Assembly: GCA_020697295.1 (NCBI GenBank)
Contig: JAJFBF010000029.1
Span: 1 to 40,321 of the forward strand
DNA from: Moraxellaceae bacterium
Lineage (GTDB): Bacteria > Pseudomonadota > Gammaproteobacteria > Pseudomonadales > Moraxellaceae
Length of the DNA: 40,321 nt
Direction: 5' to 3'
Shown one piece after another: positions 21,026 to 32,469 of the stretch. Position numbers and translations under genes: made by a program. The notes below the pieces were generated by a model that was given only the letters and a program-made list of their open reading frames with translations, did not search any database and was not told where the DNA came from. The number at the start of each line of letters is the position of its first letter. Within the stretch, counting starts at the first letter, position 1.

Positions 21026-21700
21026 ATGAAATACACCCTGAGTCGTATTGATCCTGACGCGCCCAACGCGCGCTATCCGATCCAGCAAAAGGAAACGGTG
21101 GCGGACCCGGTCGAGGAGCAGGTCAACAACACCATCTTCATGGGCCGTCTCGAAGAGATGGTCCATGGCGCCGTGAACTGGGGCCGCAAGAATTCGCTGT
21201 GGCCGTACAACTTTGGTCTGTCGTGCTGCTACGTGGAAATGGCCACCGCCTTTACCGCGCCGCATGACCTGGCCCGCTTCGGCGCCGAAGTCATCCGCGC
21301 CTCGCCGCGCCAGGCCGACGTGATGGTCGTGGCCGGCACCTGCTTCATGAAGATGGCCCCGGTGGTACAGCGCCTGTACGAGCAGATGCTGGAGCCCAAG
21401 TGGGTGATCTCCATGGGTGCCTGCGCCAACTCCGGCGGCATGTACGACATCTATTCCGTGGTCCAGGGCGTGGACAAGTTCCTGCCCGTGGACGTCTACA
21501 TCCCCGGCTGCCCGCCGCGCCCCGAAGCCTTCCTGCAGGCGCTGATGCTGCTGCAGGAGTCGATCGGCAAGGAGCGTCGGCCGCTGTCGTGGGTGGTGGG
21601 CGACCAGGGCGTGTACCGCCCGGAGATGCAGCCGGAACGTGACCGCAAGAATGCCGAGCGCATAGCGGTCACCAACCTGCGCACGCCGGACTCGATTTGA
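21026..21700 (+). CDS. nuoB: NADH-quinone oxidoreductase subunit B
   Basis: NuoB carries the terminal [4Fe-4S] cluster N2, which passes electrons to quinone. The 224-residue protein (E. coli has 220) shows the cluster ligands in [15 protein letters not shown] (the adjacent cysteine pair), [11 protein letters not shown] and [11 protein letters not shown], with the conserved [12 protein letters not shown] loop. The start [13 protein letters not shown] was chosen over an upstream frame extension inside nuoA. It is separated from nuoCD by a 169-base spacer holding a REP-like repeat, the largest gap in the operon. Confidence 0.97.
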   Translation: MKYTLSRIDPDAPNARYPIQQKETVADPVEEQVNNTIFMGRLEEMVHGAVNWGRKNSLWPYNFGLSCCYVEMATAFTAPHDLARFGAEVIRASPRQADVMVVAGTCFMKMAPVVQRLYEQMLEPKWVISMGACANSGGMYDIYSVVQGVDKFLPVDVYIPGCPPRPEAFLQALMLLQESIGKERRPLSWVVGDQGVYRPEMQPERDRKNAERIAVTNLRTPDSI

Positions 21701-21705
21701 TTCCT

Positions 21706-21786
21706 GCAGGTCGGGCTTAAGTGCCTTCATCTGTAGGTCGGGCTTCAGCCCGACAGGCAGGCAAGTCGGGCTGAAGCCCGACCTGC
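21706..21786. repeat. REP/BIME-like inverted repeat between nuoB and nuoCD
   Basis: GTCGGGCTTCAGCCCGAC (21737-21754) and its inverted copy GTCGGGCTGAAGCCCGAC (21765-21782) are each a hairpin and together form a larger one. Both are flanked by the GTAGG/CAGG-type head typical of the widespread GTAGGTCGGGCTT repetitive extragenic palindromes. A third, truncated copy (GCAGGTCGGGCTTAAG) lies at 21706-21721. No T tract follows, so it is not a terminator. Confidence 0.85.
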
Positions 21787-21869
21787 CGACCTGTGAAAAG
21801 AAAGATTGCGGATGCGGAGCCAGTGGCTCTGCGTCCAACCGAATTTTGATTGATTGCGACGACAAGACG

Positions 21870-23645
21870 ATGGCCGACAACGCCCCGCTTCCCCCCGGCA
21901 CGCCCGGCACCGAGTACGAAGTCGTGCGCGAACTGCAGTCCCGCTTCGGCGATGCGATTGTGTTCCAGCCCACCAAGGACTCGGTCCCGACGCTCTGGGT
22001 TCCGCGTGACCAGCTCATTGAAGTGCTGCGCTTCCTGCGCCAGGCCCCCAAGCCCTATGTGATGCTGTTTGACCTTTCCGCGATCGACGAGCGCCTGCGC
22101 AAGCATCGCGAAGGCCAGCCGAAGTCGGACTTCACGGTGTTCTACCACCTGCTCTCGATCGAGCGGAATTCCGATGTGCGCATCAAGGTCGCGCTGACTG
22201 AAGGCGACCTCAGCGTGCCCACCGTCATCGGCATCTGGCCGAACGCGAGCTGGTACGAGCGCGAAGTCTGGGACATGTTCGGCATCGACATCGCCGGCCA
22301 TCCGCGCCTGTACCGCATCCTGCTGCCGCGCACCTGGAAGGGTCACCCGCTGCGCAAGGATTACCCGGCGCGCGCCACCGAATTCGATCCCTATGAACTG
22401 ACCGCCCTGCGCCAGGACCAGGAGCAGGAAGCGCTGCTGTTCAAGCCCGAGGAATGGGGCATGAAGAAGGGCACGGCGGACGAGGACTTCATGTTCCTCA
22501 ACCTCGGTCCCAATCACCCTTCCGCGCACGGCGCCTTCCGCATCGTGCTGCAGCTCGACGGCGAAGAGATCGTCGACTGCGTGCCCGACATCGGCTACCA
22601 CCACCGCGGCGCCGAGAAGATGGGCGAGCGCCAGAGCTGGCACTCCTATATTCCCTATACCGATCGCATCGATTACTTGGGCGGGGTGATGAACAACCTG
22701 CCCTACGTGCTGGCGGTGGAGAAGCTCGCCGGCATCGAGGTGCCCGATCGCGTCAAGACCATCCGCGTGATGATGGCGGAGTTCTTCCGCATCACCTCGC
22801 ACCTGCTGTTCCTGGGCACCTATATCCAGGACGTGGGCGGCATGACCCCGATCTTCTTCATGTTCACCGACCGCATGAAGGCCTATGACGTGATCGAGGC
22901 CGTCACCGGCTTCCGCATGCACCCGGCCTGGTACCGCATCGGCGGCGTCGCACATGACTTGCCGCGCGGCTGGGAAAAGCTGGTGCGCGAGTTCGTGGAC
23001 TGGATGCCCAAGCGCCTCAAGGAATACGAGAAGGCCGCGATCCGCAACAGCGTGCTGAAGGCGCGTACCCAGGGCATCGCCCAGTACAACACTGAACAGG
23101 CGCTGGCCTGGGGTGTCACCGGTCCCAACCTGCGCGCCACCGGCCTTGATTACGATCTGCGCAAGCAGCGTCCGTATTCCGGCTACGAGAATTTCGAGTT
23201 CGAGGTGCCGCTGGCGCCGAATGGCGATGCCTACGACCGTGCCCTGGTGCGTATCGAGGAAATGCGGCAGTCGCTGCGCATCATCCGCCAGTGCCTGGAC
23301 AACATGCCCGCCGGTCCTTTCAAGGCTGACCATCCGCTGACCACGCCGCCGCCCAAGGAACGCACCCTGGCCGACATCGAAACCCTGATCACGCATTTCC
23401 TGAGCGTGTCCTGGGGGCCGATCATGCCGGCCGGCGAGTCGTCGCAGCTGATCGAGGCCACCAAGGGCATCAACAGCTATTACCTGACTTCTGATCAAAG
23501 CACGATGAGCTACCGCACGCGTATCCGTACGCCGAGCTACCCGCATCTGCAGCAGATCCCCTCGGTGATTCGTGGATCCATGATCCCGGATCTGATTGCC
23601 TATCTGGCGTCTATTGATTTTGTGATGGCCGATGTCGACCGTTAA
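21870..23645 (+). CDS. nuoC: NADH-quinone oxidoreductase fused subunit C/D
   Basis: This is the fused NuoC-NuoD found in E. coli and relatives: the 30-kDa subunit (about residues 1-190) joined to the 49-kDa subunit that helps form the quinone pocket. The 591-residue product contains [16 protein letters not shown] and [17 protein letters not shown] from the C part. From the D part it contains [17 protein letters not shown], the [12 protein letters not shown] motif and the C-terminal [20 protein letters not shown]. The ATG at 21870 was preferred over a TTG at 21846, but neither has a strong ribosome site. The stop lies inside the start of nuoE (14-base overlap). The fusion is a lineage marker for this type of complex I. 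Confidence 0.96.
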   Translation: MADNAPLPPGTPGTEYEVVRELQSRFGDAIVFQPTKDSVPTLWVPRDQLIEVLRFLRQAPKPYVMLFDLSAIDERLRKHREGQPKSDFTVFYHLLSIERNSDVRIKVALTEGDLSVPTVIGIWPNASWYEREVWDMFGIDIAGHPRLYRILLPRTWKGHPLRKDYPARATEFDPYELTALRQDQEQEALLFKPEEWGMKKGTADEDFMFLNLGPNHPSAHGAFRIVLQLDGEEIVDCVPDIGYHHRGAEKMGERQSWHSYIPYTDRIDYLGGVMNNLPYVLAVEKLAGIEVPDRVKTIRVMMAEFFRITSHLLFLGTYIQDVGGMTPIFFMFTDRMKAYDVIEAVTGFRMHPAWYRIGGVAHDLPRGWEKLVREFVDWMPKRLKEYEKAAIRNSVLKARTQGIAQYNTEQALAWGVTGPNLRATGLDYDLRKQRPYSGYENFEFEVPLAPNGDAYDRALVRIEEMRQSLRIIRQCLDNMPAGPFKADHPLTTPPPKERTLADIETLITHFLSVSWGPIMPAGESSQLIEATKGINSYYLTSDQSTMSYRTRIRTPSYPHLQQIPSVIRGSMIPDLIAYLASIDFVMADVDR

Positions 23646-24141
23646 TTCCTCCCAGATCATCGCGACCAGCCGTTACACGCTGTCGCCCGAGGCGCGTGCC
23701 GCGATCGAGCACGCCAAACACCATTACCCGGACGCGCGCGCCGCGAGCATCGATGCGCTCAAGTCCGTGCAGAAGGAACACGGCTGGGTGCCCGATGGCG
23801 CGATCTACGCGATCGCCGACATCCTCGGCATTCCCGCGGCCGACGTGGAAGGTGTGGCGACGTTCTACAGCCTGATCTTCCGCCAGCCGGTGGGCCGCCA
23901 CGTCATCCTCATCTGCGACAGCATGACCTGCTACGTCAACGGCTACGAGCCGGTGCTGACCGAGATGAAGAACCAGTTGGGTGTTGAGGTGGGCGGCACC
24001 ACGGCGGACAACCGCTTCACGCTGCTCCCGGTCTGCTGCCTCGGCAATTGCGACAAGGGCTCGACCATCATGATCGATGACGACACCTACGGCGGCCTCG
24101 AGCCGTCCATGATCGCCGGCCTCCTGGAGAAGTACGCATGA
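23632..24141 (+). CDS. nuoE: NADH-quinone oxidoreductase subunit E
   Basis: NuoE binds the [2Fe-2S] cluster N1a in the NADH-input module, next to NuoF. The 169-residue protein (E. coli has 166) has the N-terminal helical bundle region, then the thioredoxin-like domain with cluster ligands in CDSMTC and CCLGNC. The [20 protein letters not shown] segment is typical of the family. The gene starts within the last codons of nuoCD and its stop overlaps nuoF by four bases (ATGA). Confidence 0.97.
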   Translation: MSTVNSSQIIATSRYTLSPEARAAIEHAKHHYPDARAASIDALKSVQKEHGWVPDGAIYAIADILGIPAADVEGVATFYSLIFRQPVGRHVILICDSMTCYVNGYEPVLTEMKNQLGVEVGGTTADNRFTLLPVCCLGNCDKGSTIMIDDDTYGGLEPSMIAGLLEKYA

Positions 24142-25490
24142 AACTCTCCTCCTTCGGCCCCGCCAACACCACGCCCCGCTCTGCCGAAACCCATCCGCTG
24201 ACCTGGCGCCTGCGCGACGACGGCGACACGGTCTGGCTCACAGAATACGAAAGCAAGAACGGTTATGCCGCCGCCCGCAAGGCGCTGGCGCAGATGGCGC
24301 CCGACGAGATTGTCGGCGCGGTCAAGGACGCCGGCCTCAAGGGTCGCGGCGGCGCGGGCTTCCCCACCGGCGTGAAATGGTCGCTGATGCCCAAGGACGA
24401 GAAGCAGAATGTCCGCTACCTGCTCTGCAACGCCGACGAGATGGAGCCCAACACCTGGAAGGATCGTCTGCTCATGGAGCAGCTGCCGCACCTCCTGGTC
24501 GAAGGCATGCTGATCTCGGCGCGCGCGCTGAAGGCGTCCACCGGCTACATCTTCCTGCGTGGCGAGTACGTGGATGCCGCGCGCATCCTCAATCGCGCCA
24601 TCGATGAGGCCCGCGCCGCCGGCCTCATCGGCAAAAACGTGCTGGGCACGGGTTTTGATTTCGAGCTGCATGTGCACACCGGCGCCGGCCGCTATATCTG
24701 CGGCGAGGAAACCGCGCTCATCAACTCGCTGGAAGGCCGCCGCGCCAATCCGCGCTCCAAGCCGCCCTTCCCGGCGGCCGTGGGCGTCTGGGGCAAGCCG
24801 ACCTGCGTCAATAACGTCGAGACGCTGTGCAATGTGCCGGCGATCATCGGCAGCGGCGTCGACTGGTACAAGTCGCTGGCCCGCGCCGGCAGCGAGGACC
24901 ACGGCACCAAGCTCATGGGCTTCTCCGGCAAGGTGAAGAATCCGGGCGTGTGGGAACTGCCTTTCGGCGTCACCGCGCGCGAGCTCTTCGAGGACCATGC
25001 CGGCGGCATGCGCGATGGCTACACGCTGAAGTGCTGGCAGCCCGGCGGCGCCGGCACCGGCTTCCTGCTGCCCGACACGCTGTCCGCGCAGATGTATGCC
25101 GGCGGCATCGCCAAGGTCGGCACCCGCATGGGCACGGGCCTCGCGCTGGCGGTGGATGACACCATCAGCATGGTGTCGCTGCTGCGCAACATGGAAGAGT
25201 TCTTTGCGCGCGAATCCTGCGGCTGGTGCACGCCCTGCCGCGACGGCCTGCCCTGGAGCGTGAAGCTCCTGCGCGCCCTCGAGAAAGGCGAAGGCTGCCC
25301 CGGCGACATCGAGATCCTGCAGCAGCTGGTCGAGTTCCTGGGCCCGGGCAAGACCTATTGCGCGCACGCCCCCGGCGCGGTCGAACCGCTGGGGACGGCG
25401 CTGCGCCATTTCCGATCCGAATTTGAACAAGGTATTTCGGCGACGGCCTCCCCCCGTTCCGAACGGCCTGCCATGACGGGAGTGCTGTGA
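24138..25490 (+). CDS. nuoF: NADH-quinone oxidoreductase subunit F
   Basis: NuoF oxidises NADH through FMN and passes electrons to [4Fe-4S] cluster N3. The 450-residue protein (E. coli has 445) contains the NADH/FMN-binding [14 protein letters not shown], the [15 protein letters not shown] segment, and the N3 ligands in [12 protein letters not shown] with a later Cys in [11 protein letters not shown]. The ATG overlaps the nuoE stop, and GGAGAAG precedes it. The last 20 residues are Ser/Ala/Pro-rich and less conserved. Confidence 0.97.
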   Translation: MKLSSFGPANTTPRSAETHPLTWRLRDDGDTVWLTEYESKNGYAAARKALAQMAPDEIVGAVKDAGLKGRGGAGFPTGVKWSLMPKDEKQNVRYLLCNADEMEPNTWKDRLLMEQLPHLLVEGMLISARALKASTGYIFLRGEYVDAARILNRAIDEARAAGLIGKNVLGTGFDFELHVHTGAGRYICGEETALINSLEGRRANPRSKPPFPAAVGVWGKPTCVNNVETLCNVPAIIGSGVDWYKSLARAGSEDHGTKLMGFSGKVKNPGVWELPFGVTARELFEDHAGGMRDGYTLKCWQPGGAGTGFLLPDTLSAQMYAGGIAKVGTRMGTGLALAVDDTISMVSLLRNMEEFFARESCGWCTPCRDGLPWSVKLLRALEKGEGCPGDIEILQQLVEFLGPGKTYCAHAPGAVEPLGTALRHFRSEFEQGISATASPRSERPAMTGVL

Positions 25491-28189
25491 TGGCGACCAT
25501 CCATGTAGACGGCAAGCAATTTGAAGTCAACGGTGCCGACAACCTGCTCGAGGCCTGCCTCTCGCTCGGCCTCGACATTCCCTATTTCTGCTGGCACCCG
25601 GCCATGGGCTCGGTCGGCGCCTGCCGCCAGTGCGCGGTCAAGCAGTACGCGAACGCCGACGACAAGCGCGGCCGCATCGTCATGTCCTGCATGACGCAGG
25701 CCACCGACAACCTGCTCATCTCCATCGATGACGAGGAGGCCAAGTCCTTCCGCGCCTCCGTCGTCGAGTGGCTGATGACCAACCACCCCCACGACTGCCC
25801 GGTGTGCGAGGAAGGCGGCCACTGTCACCTGCAGGACATGACCGTGATGACGGGCCATAACACCCGTCGCTACCGCTTCAACAAGCGCACCCATGCCAAC
25901 CAGGAACTCGGCCCCTTCATCAGCCACGAGATGAACCGCTGCATCGCCTGCTACCGTTGCGTGCGCTACTACAAGGACTACGCGGGCGGCACCGACTTTG
26001 GCGTTTTTGGCGCCAACGCCAATGTGTACTTCGGTCGCCCCGAGAGCGGCACCCTCGAGTCGGAATTCGCCGGCAATCTCACCGAGGTCTGCCCCACCGG
26101 TGTGTTCACCGACAAGACCCACTCCGAACGCTACAACCGCAAGTGGGACATGCAGTTCGCGCCCAGCATCTGCCAGGGCTGCGCGGTCGGCTGCAATATT
26201 TCCCCGGGCGAGCGCTATGGCGAGATCCGGCGTATCGAGAACCGCTACAACGGCACCGTGAACCATTATTTCCTGTGCGACCGCGGCCGCTTCGGCTATG
26301 GCTTCGTGAATCGCGAGGACCGTCCGCGCCAGCCGCTGCTGCGTGATGGCAGCAAGCTTTCCGCCGACGCCGTGCTCGACCAGGCGGCCAATGCCTTGCG
26401 CAGCGCGACTCGCGTCATCGGCATCGGCTCGCCGCGCGCCAGCCTCGAAAGCAACCATGCCTTGCGCGAACTGGTCGGCCGGGACAATTTCTATGCCGGC
26501 GTCAGCGCCGCGGAGCAGTCGTTGCTGGTGCTGGCGAAAGACATCCTGACGCGCAGCGTGCGCACGCCGGCCCTCCGTGAGATCGAGGCTTTCGATGGCG
26601 TGCTGGTGCTGGGCGAGGATGTGACCCAGACCGCGCCGCGCATCGCCCTGGCCCTGCGCCAGGCGGCGAAGAACAAGACCGTGAAGATGGCCGCCGCCAG
26701 CAATGTGCAGCCCTGGCAGGCCGAGGCACTGGCCAATATCGGCCAGGGTGCGATGAGCCCGGTGTACCTGGCCAGCTTCGAGGCCACCCGCCTCGATGAC
26801 ATCGCCGCCGGCACCTGGCATGGCGCCGCCGACAATATCGCCCGCCTCGGCTTCGCCGTGGCCCACGCCATCGACAGCAGCGCGCCTGCCGTGAGCGGCC
26901 TCGATGCCGATACCGCCGCGCTGGCGCAGACCATCGCCGCCGCCCTGCTCGCCGCCGACAAGCCCCTTGTGGTCTCCGGCACCGGCGCGCAGAGCGCCGC
27001 CGTGCTGGAGGCTGCCGCCAATGTGGCCGCCGCGCTCGCCAAGAAGGGCAAGGCCGCCGGCCTCACGCTGTGCCTGCCGGAAGCCAACAGCCTCGGCCTC
27101 GCGCTCATGGGTGGCCGGTCGCTCGATGACGCGCTGGCCCGGCTCGAGCAGGGTGAGGCCGATGCGGTCGTCATCGTCGAGAACGACCTGTATCGCCGCG
27201 CGGACAAGTCCCGCGTCGATGCCGCCCTTGCGCGCGCAAAAACGGTGGTCGTGATCGATCACCAGCTGACGCCGACCGCGCAGCAGGCCGCCTTCGTGCT
27301 GCCGGCCGCGAGCTTTGCCGAAGGCGATGGCACCCTCGTCAATAACGAAGGCCGCGCCCAGCGCTTCTTCCAGGTTTACGACCCGGTCTACTACAAGCCG
27401 GAAATCGTGATGCATGAATCCTGGCGCTGGTTGCATGCTCTGCATACCACCCTTGAAGGTCGCGAGCTGGACTGGACGCTGCTCGATGACGTGACGGCGC
27501 ATTGCGCCGCTGCGCAGCCCGAGCTTGCCGGCATTGTCGGCGCCGCGCCTGATGCCAGCTTCCGCATCAAGGGCCTGAAGATCGCACGCTCGCCGCGCCG
27601 CTACTCCGGCCGCACCGCGATGCGCTCGCCGATCTCGATCCACGAGCCGCGCGCCTCGCAAGATCCGGACACGGCACTGGCGTTCTCGATGGAAGGCTAT
27701 TCCGGCCCCAACGAGCCGTCGGCGATGGTGCCTTTTGCCTGGGCGCCGGGCTGGAACTCGCCGCAGTCCTGGAACAAGTTCCAGGACGAGGTCGGCGGTC
27801 ACCTGCGCGGCGGCGATGCCGGCGTGCGCCTGATCGAAGGCCGGGGCGAACAGACTTACTTTGGCAATGTGCCGGCCGCGTTCACCGCTTCGACGGACCT
27901 GCGCGTGCTGCCGCTTTACCATATCTTCGGCAGCGACGAGCTGTCGGCGCGCGCCCGGCCCGTGCAGACCCGCATCCCGTCGGCGCATGTCGCGCTGGCG
28001 GCCGCGGACGCGCAGCGCCTCGGCCTGGCCGATGGCGCGAAGGCGACGGTGAAGATCGGTGATGTCCTGCTCGAGCTGGCCGTGCGCGTGAGCGCCACGC
28101 TGCCGGCCGGGACCCTGGGCCTGCCGGTGGGCATCAGTGCGCTGCCGGTCGTGGCCGGCCAGAGCGCCTTTGTGGGAGCCGCCGCATGA
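25490..28189 (+). CDS. nuoG: NADH-quinone oxidoreductase subunit G
   Basis: NuoG is the large iron-sulfur subunit of the electron-input module. The 899-residue protein (E. coli has 908) begins with a ferredoxin-like domain for N1b ([19 protein letters not shown]). It continues with the His-Cys3 motif for N5 ([16 protein letters not shown]), then [11 protein letters not shown] with CPTGVF for N4. Next is the extra cluster N7 motif Cys-x2-Cys-x3-Cys-x27-Cys (starting CQGCAVGC), present in E. coli-type enzymes. A molybdopterin-oxidoreductase-like domain without visible cofactor ligands fills the rest. An in-frame GTG lies three bases upstream, but the ATG at 25490 has better spacing from GGGAG. 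It shares one base with the nuoF stop. Confidence 0.96.
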   Translation: MATIHVDGKQFEVNGADNLLEACLSLGLDIPYFCWHPAMGSVGACRQCAVKQYANADDKRGRIVMSCMTQATDNLLISIDDEEAKSFRASVVEWLMTNHPHDCPVCEEGGHCHLQDMTVMTGHNTRRYRFNKRTHANQELGPFISHEMNRCIACYRCVRYYKDYAGGTDFGVFGANANVYFGRPESGTLESEFAGNLTEVCPTGVFTDKTHSERYNRKWDMQFAPSICQGCAVGCNISPGERYGEIRRIENRYNGTVNHYFLCDRGRFGYGFVNREDRPRQPLLRDGSKLSADAVLDQAANALRSATRVIGIGSPRASLESNHALRELVGRDNFYAGVSAAEQSLLVLAKDILTRSVRTPALREIEAFDGVLVLGEDVTQTAPRIALALRQAAKNKTVKMAAASNVQPWQAEALANIGQGAMSPVYLASFEATRLDDIAAGTWHGAADNIARLGFAVAHAIDSSAPAVSGLDADTAALAQTIAAALLAADKPLVVSGTGAQSAAVLEAAANVAAALAKKGKAAGLTLCLPEANSLGLALMGGRSLDDALARLEQGEADAVVIVENDLYRRADKSRVDAALARAKTVVVIDHQLTPTAQQAAFVLPAASFAEGDGTLVNNEGRAQRFFQVYDPVYYKPEIVMHESWRWLHALHTTLEGRELDWTLLDDVTAHCAAAQPELAGIVGAAPDASFRIKGLKIARSPRRYSGRTAMRSPISIHEPRASQDPDTALAFSMEGYSGPNEPSAMVPFAWAPGWNSPQSWNKFQDEVGGHLRGGDAGVRLIEGRGEQTYFGNVPAAFTASTDLRVLPLYHIFGSDELSARARPVQTRIPSAHVALAAADAQRLGLADGAKATVKIGDVLLELAVRVSATLPAGTLGLPVGISALPVVAGQSAFVGAAA

Positions 28190-29220
28190 AGCAAACGCTC
28201 GACATGATCTTCGCGTGGTTCACGCCCGAAGTAATCGCCATCCTGATCGCCATGCTGAAGGCGGTGGTCATCCTCCTGGTCACGGTGATCGCCGCGGCGC
28301 TGCTCAGCTTTGTCGAGCGCCGCCTGCTGGCCTGGTGGCAGGATCGCTACGGTCCCAACCGCGTCGGTCCCTACGGCATCTTCCAGCTCGCCGCCGACAT
28401 GCTGAAGATGTTCTTCAAGGAAGACTGGACGCCGCCCTTCGCGGACAAGCTGATTTTCTGGCTGGCCCCGGCCATCGCCATGGCGGCGCTGCTGCTGGTG
28501 ATGGTGGTGATTCCCATCACCCCCGACTGGGGCGTGATGCCCGACATGAACGTCGGGGTGCTGTTCTTCCTCGCCATGGCGGGCCTCACCGTGTATGCGG
28601 TGCTCTTCGCCGGCTGGTCGAGCAACAACAAGTACGCGCTGCTGGGGGGCCTGCGCGCTTCGGCCCAGACGCTGTCGTATGAAGTGTTCATGGGCATTTC
28701 GCTGATGGGCGTGGTGCTGCAGGCGGGATCCTTCAGCCTGGCCGACATCGTCGAGGCGCAGCGCAACTGGTGGAATGTGTTCCCGCAGTTCCTCGGCTTC
28801 TGCACCTTCCTGATCGCGGGGATCGCGGTGACCCACCGTCATCCCTTCGACCAGCCGGAGGCCGAGCAGGAACTGGCGGACGGCTATCACGTGGAATATT
28901 CCGGCCTCAAGTGGGGCATGTTCTTCGTGGGCGAATACGTGGGCGTGGTGGTGATCTCGGCGCTGCTCGTGACGCTGTTCTTTGGTGGCTGGCTGACGCC
29001 CTTCGGCCAGACCCTGCCCTTCCTGAACGTGATCCCGCCCTTTATCTGGTTCGCCGCCAAGACCGCCTTCTTCATCATGCTCTTCGTGCTGGTGCGCGGT
29101 TCCCTCTTCCGGCCGCGCTATGACCAGGTGATGACCTTTGGCTGGATCTTCTGCCTGCCCGTGACGCTGCTCAACCTGCTCGTCACCGGCGCCGTCGTCC
29201 TTTACCTGCAGATGCCCTGA
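28186..29220 (+). CDS. nuoH: NADH-quinone oxidoreductase subunit H
   Basis: NuoH is the membrane subunit that builds much of the quinone entry channel and links electron transfer to the proton pumps. The 344-residue protein has about eight hydrophobic helices. It has the conserved [19 protein letters not shown] segment near the first helix, [14 protein letters not shown], the [16 protein letters not shown] loop and the acidic [20 protein letters not shown] loop. GGGAG precedes the ATG, which overlaps the nuoG stop by four bases. Confidence 0.97.
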   Translation: MKQTLDMIFAWFTPEVIAILIAMLKAVVILLVTVIAAALLSFVERRLLAWWQDRYGPNRVGPYGIFQLAADMLKMFFKEDWTPPFADKLIFWLAPAIAMAALLLVMVVIPITPDWGVMPDMNVGVLFFLAMAGLTVYAVLFAGWSSNNKYALLGGLRASAQTLSYEVFMGISLMGVVLQAGSFSLADIVEAQRNWWNVFPQFLGFCTFLIAGIAVTHRHPFDQPEAEQELADGYHVEYSGLKWGMFFVGEYVGVVVISALLVTLFFGGWLTPFGQTLPFLNVIPPFIWFAAKTAFFIMLFVLVRGSLFRPRYDQVMTFGWIFCLPVTLLNLLVTGAVVLYLQMP

Positions 29221-29230
29221 GGAATAAGCC

Positions 29231-29773
29231 ATGACACTCAAAGGTATCCTGATCGGCACTTTCACCCAGCTGCGCAGCCTGGTGATGGTGTTCTCCCACG
29301 GTTTTCGCAAGCGCGACACCATCCAGTATCCGGAAGAAGCGATCTACGTGCCGCCGCGCTACCGCGGCCGCATCGTGCTGACCCGCGACCCGGATGGCGA
29401 GGAACGCTGCGTCGCCTGCAACCTCTGCGCGGTGGCCTGTCCGGTGGGCTGCATCTCGCTGCAGAAGGCGGAGCGCGAGGACGGTCGCTGGTATCCGGAA
29501 TTCTTCCGCATCAACTTCTCGCGCTGCATTTTCTGCGGCATGTGCGAAGAGGCCTGCCCGACCGCCGCCATCCAGCTGACGCCGGATTTCGAGATGGCCG
29601 AGTTCAACCGCCAGAATCTCGTGTACGAAAAAGAAAACCTGCTGATTTCGGGACCGGGCAAGTATCCGGATTACAACTTCTACCGTGTCTCGGGCATGGC
29701 GATCGCGGGCAAGGCCAAGGGCGGCGCCCTGAACGAAGCCCAGCCGGTCGACGTGAAAAGCCTGCTGCCCTGA
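29231..29773 (+). CDS. nuoI: NADH-quinone oxidoreductase subunit I
   Basis: NuoI carries two [4Fe-4S] clusters, N6a and N6b, in the electron wire towards quinone. The 180-residue length equals that of E. coli. Both ferredoxin motifs are intact: [15 protein letters not shown] and [12 protein letters not shown]. The FRINFSRC segment and the C-terminal [13 protein letters not shown] also fit the E. coli-type protein closely. GAGGAATAAG precedes the ATG, ten bases after nuoH. Confidence 0.98.
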   Translation: MTLKGILIGTFTQLRSLVMVFSHGFRKRDTIQYPEEAIYVPPRYRGRIVLTRDPDGEERCVACNLCAVACPVGCISLQKAEREDGRWYPEFFRINFSRCIFCGMCEEACPTAAIQLTPDFEMAEFNRQNLVYEKENLLISGPGKYPDYNFYRVSGMAIAGKAKGGALNEAQPVDVKSLLP

Positions 29774-29783
29774 GGAAATAAAA

Positions 29784-30296
29784 GTGTCAGTGCTTGAAAT
29801 CGGATTTTTGATGGCGGCGGCCGTGGCCATTGCCGCCACCCTCGGAGTGATTGTCGGGAAGAATCCCGTGCACTCTCTTCTCAACCTCATCGTGTCGCTG
29901 CTGGCCGTGGCGATGATCTTCTTCATGCTGGGCGCGCCCTTCGCCGCCATGCTCGAGCTGATCGTCTACGCGGGCGCCATCATGGTGCTGTTCGTGTTCG
30001 TGGTGATGATGCTCAATCTGGGCCGCGCCACCGAGGAGCAGGAGCATGCCTGGCTGCGGCCGCAGGTCTGGATCGGCCCCGGCATCCTGCTGATCGCGCT
30101 GCTGGGCCAGTTTGTCTATGTGATGGGCAGTGGCGAGCTCACGCCCGCGGGCCACACCACGGTGGACGCCAAGCAGGTGGGCATCGCGCTGTTCGGTCCC
30201 TGGCTGCTGGCGGTGGAGCTGGCCTCCATGCTGCTGCTGGCGGCGCTGGTCACGGCCTTTCACCTCGGCCGGCAACAGAAGGAGCGTGGCGAATGA
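29784..30296 (+). CDS. nuoJ: NADH-quinone oxidoreductase subunit J
   Basis: NuoJ is a membrane subunit with an internal pi-bulge helix involved in coupling. The 170-residue protein has five hydrophobic segments, with the conserved [20 protein letters not shown] and the [19 protein letters not shown] stretch in the helix that rotates during turnover. The start is a GTG, supported by GAGGAA eight bases before it; no earlier ATG fits. Its stop overlaps nuoK by four bases. Confidence 0.96.
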   Translation: MSVLEIGFLMAAAVAIAATLGVIVGKNPVHSLLNLIVSLLAVAMIFFMLGAPFAAMLELIVYAGAIMVLFVFVVMMLNLGRATEEQEHAWLRPQVWIGPGILLIALLGQFVYVMGSGELTPAGHTTVDAKQVGIALFGPWLLAVELASMLLLAALVTAFHLGRQQKERGE

Positions 30297-30601
30297 ATGC
30301 AATTCCCATGGAATACGGCCTGCTGCTCGCGGGCGTCCTGTTCGCGATGGGCCTGGTCGGCGTCATGGTGCGCCGCAACCTGTTGTGGATGCTCATGAGC
30401 CTGGAAGTCATGATGAATGCCGCCGCCCTGGCCTTCGTGGTGGCCGGCAGCCGCTGGGTGCAGGCCGATGGCCAGATCATGTTCATCCTGATCCTGACCC
30501 TGGCGGCCGCTGAAGCCAGCATCGGTCTCGCCATTCTCCTTCAGGTCTACCACCGGTTCCGCACGCTCGATGTGGACGCGGCCAGCGAGATGCACGGATG
30601 A
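30293..30601 (+). CDS. nuoK: NADH-quinone oxidoreductase subunit K
   Basis: NuoK is a small three-helix membrane subunit (102 residues, E. coli 100) with conserved glutamates in [16 protein letters not shown] and [16 protein letters not shown]. Both acidic positions are required for proton pumping in the family. AAGGAG lies before the ATG. The gene overlaps nuoJ and nuoL by four bases each, so all three are probably translated together. Confidence 0.97.
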   Translation: MNAIPMEYGLLLAGVLFAMGLVGVMVRRNLLWMLMSLEVMMNAAALAFVVAGSRWVQADGQIMFILILTLAAAEASIGLAILLQVYHRFRTLDVDAASEMHG

Positions 30602-32445
30602 ACGCACTTTTCCTCACCTTCGTCTTTCCTCTGCTGGGCTTCCTGATCCTGTCCTTCGGGCGGAATCGCCTGTCCGAGAATGTCTCTGCCGTTGTCGGCG
30701 TGGGGGCCATGGGCCTGTCGGCGCTGAGCGCGCTGTGGGTGGGCATCGACTTCCTGCAGAATCCGCCGGCCAAGGGCGTGTATACTCAGGAGCTGTGGAC
30801 CTGGATCAACGCCGCCGGCTTCATGCCGCGGTTCGTGCTGCACCTCGACGGGCTGTCGCTGACCATGCTGGGCGTGATCACCGGCGTGGGCTTTTTCATC
30901 CACCTGTTCGCGTCCTGGTATATGCGCGGCGAGGAAGGCTACGAGCGCTTCTTCTCCTACATGAACCTGTTTGTCGCCAGCATGCTGTTCCTGGTGCTGG
31001 GCGATAACCTGCTGTTCCTGTACCTGGGCTGGGAAGGCGTGGGCCTGTGCAGCTTCCTGCTCATCGGCTTCTACTACAAGAATCCCGCCAACGGCCTGGC
31101 CGCGCGCAAGGCCTTCGTGGTCACCCGTGTCGGCGACACCTTCATGGCCATTGGCCTGTTCATCCTGTTTCGCGAGTTCAATACGCTCAGCATCCAGGAA
31201 ATCCTGACCCTGGCGCCGCAGCAGTTCACCAGCGGCGACCCGGTGATGTCGCTCGTTGCGCTGCTGCTGCTCGGTGGCGCCGTCGGCAAGTCCGCCCAGC
31301 TGCCGCTGCAGACCTGGTTGCCGGACGCCATGGCCGGCCCCACGCCAGTGTCCGCCCTGATCCACGCCGCCACCATGGTGACCGCCGGTGTCTACCTGAT
31401 CGCGCGTACGCACGGCGTGTTCCTGCTCGCCCCCGACGTCCTGCACCTCGTCGGCATGGTCGGCGCGGTGACGCTGCTGATGGCCGGGTTCACCGCCCTC
31501 ATGCAGACCGACATCAAGCGCATCCTCGCCTACTCGACCATGAGCCAGATCGGCTACATGTTCCTGGCGCTGGGCGCCGGCGCCTGGGGCGCTGCGGTGT
31601 TCCACCTGATGACGCATGCTTTTTTCAAGGCGCTGCTTTTCCTCTCGGCGGGCTCGGTGATCATCGCCACCCACCACGAGCAGGACATCTTCAAGATGGG
31701 CGGCCTGTGGAAGAAGATCCCGCTGGTGTATGCCTGCTTTATCGTCGGTGGCGCCGCGCTCGTCGCCGTGCCCTTTGTGACGGTGGGCTTCTATTCCAAG
31801 GACGAGATCCTCTGGCAGGCCTATGCCAACGGCAAGGACCTGTTCTTCTACGCGGGCCTGCTCGGCGCCTTCCTGACGGCGATCTACACCACCCGCCTCA
31901 TCGTCATCGCCTTCCACGGCGAAGCGAAGACGGAAGCCCATGCACCGCATGGCCTGGCCCACCACCTGCCGTTGCTGGTGCTGCTGGTGCTGTCGACCGC
32001 GGTGGGCGCGCTCATCCACCCGCCGCTCGCCGGGGTGCTGCCGGAAACGGTGCCAGTGCGTGGCGAGGAGATGAAGCACACTATCGAGTTCATCACTATC
32101 GGCGTGGCCTTTGCCGGCATCGCGCTCGCCGTGCTGCTCTTTGGTGGCCAGCGCCGCCTGATCAGCGCGGTCGCGCAAAGCGGCCCGGGCCGTCTCGTGG
32201 GCGGGCTCTGGAAGAACGCCTGGGGATTTGACTGGCTTTACGACCTGCTGTTCGTAAAACCCTTTATGTGGCTCGTGCGCGTCAATGCCCGTGACTGGGC
32301 GGATGCGGGCATCGGCGTGTTGCCGTGGCTCACCCGCGAGGGGCATCGCCTCCTGGCAAAGACGCAAAGCGGCAAGCTGCGCTGGTATGCCGCGACCATG
32401 GCCATTGGCCTTGTCGCGGTGGTTGCCGGCTTCGCGCTGGTCTGA
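30598..32445 (+). CDS. nuoL: NADH-quinone oxidoreductase subunit L
   Basis: NuoL is the distal antiporter-like proton-pumping subunit, carrying the long lateral helix that braces NuoM and NuoN. The 615-residue protein (E. coli 613) has about 16 hydrophobic helices. The conserved core includes [55 protein letters not shown] and [17 protein letters not shown], with the pumping lysine and glutamate positions intact. The C-terminal part, with the amphipathic lateral helix and last anchor helix, is present. A 24-base gap leads to nuoM. Confidence 0.97.
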   Translation: MNALFLTFVFPLLGFLILSFGRNRLSENVSAVVGVGAMGLSALSALWVGIDFLQNPPAKGVYTQELWTWINAAGFMPRFVLHLDGLSLTMLGVITGVGFFIHLFASWYMRGEEGYERFFSYMNLFVASMLFLVLGDNLLFLYLGWEGVGLCSFLLIGFYYKNPANGLAARKAFVVTRVGDTFMAIGLFILFREFNTLSIQEILTLAPQQFTSGDPVMSLVALLLLGGAVGKSAQLPLQTWLPDAMAGPTPVSALIHAATMVTAGVYLIARTHGVFLLAPDVLHLVGMVGAVTLLMAGFTALMQTDIKRILAYSTMSQIGYMFLALGAGAWGAAVFHLMTHAFFKALLFLSAGSVIIATHHEQDIFKMGGLWKKIPLVYACFIVGGAALVAVPFVTVGFYSKDEILWQAYANGKDLFFYAGLLGAFLTAIYTTRLIVIAFHGEAKTEAHAPHGLAHHLPLLVLLVLSTAVGALIHPPLAGVLPETVPVRGEEMKHTIEFITIGVAFAGIALAVLLFGGQRRLISAVAQSGPGRLVGGLWKNAWGFDWLYDLLFVKPFMWLVRVNARDWADAGIGVLPWLTREGHRLLAKTQSGKLRWYAATMAIGLVAVVAGFALV

Positions 32446-32469
32446 AGAATCTGAATAAAAGGCCCTGAC

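Noticed and set aside
21717..23660. 647-codon leftward open frame opposite nuoCD, ending in the REP-like repeat
   Set aside because: Shadow of nuoCD; its end merely translates the palindromic repeat.
25355..27988. 877-codon leftward open frame opposite nuoG
   Set aside because: Same codon-bias artefact; the sense strand encodes intact NuoG with all cluster motifs.
28881..28896. CACGTG-centred sequence in nuoH resembling parS
   Set aside because: Only the right half matches; the left arm does not complete the palindrome.
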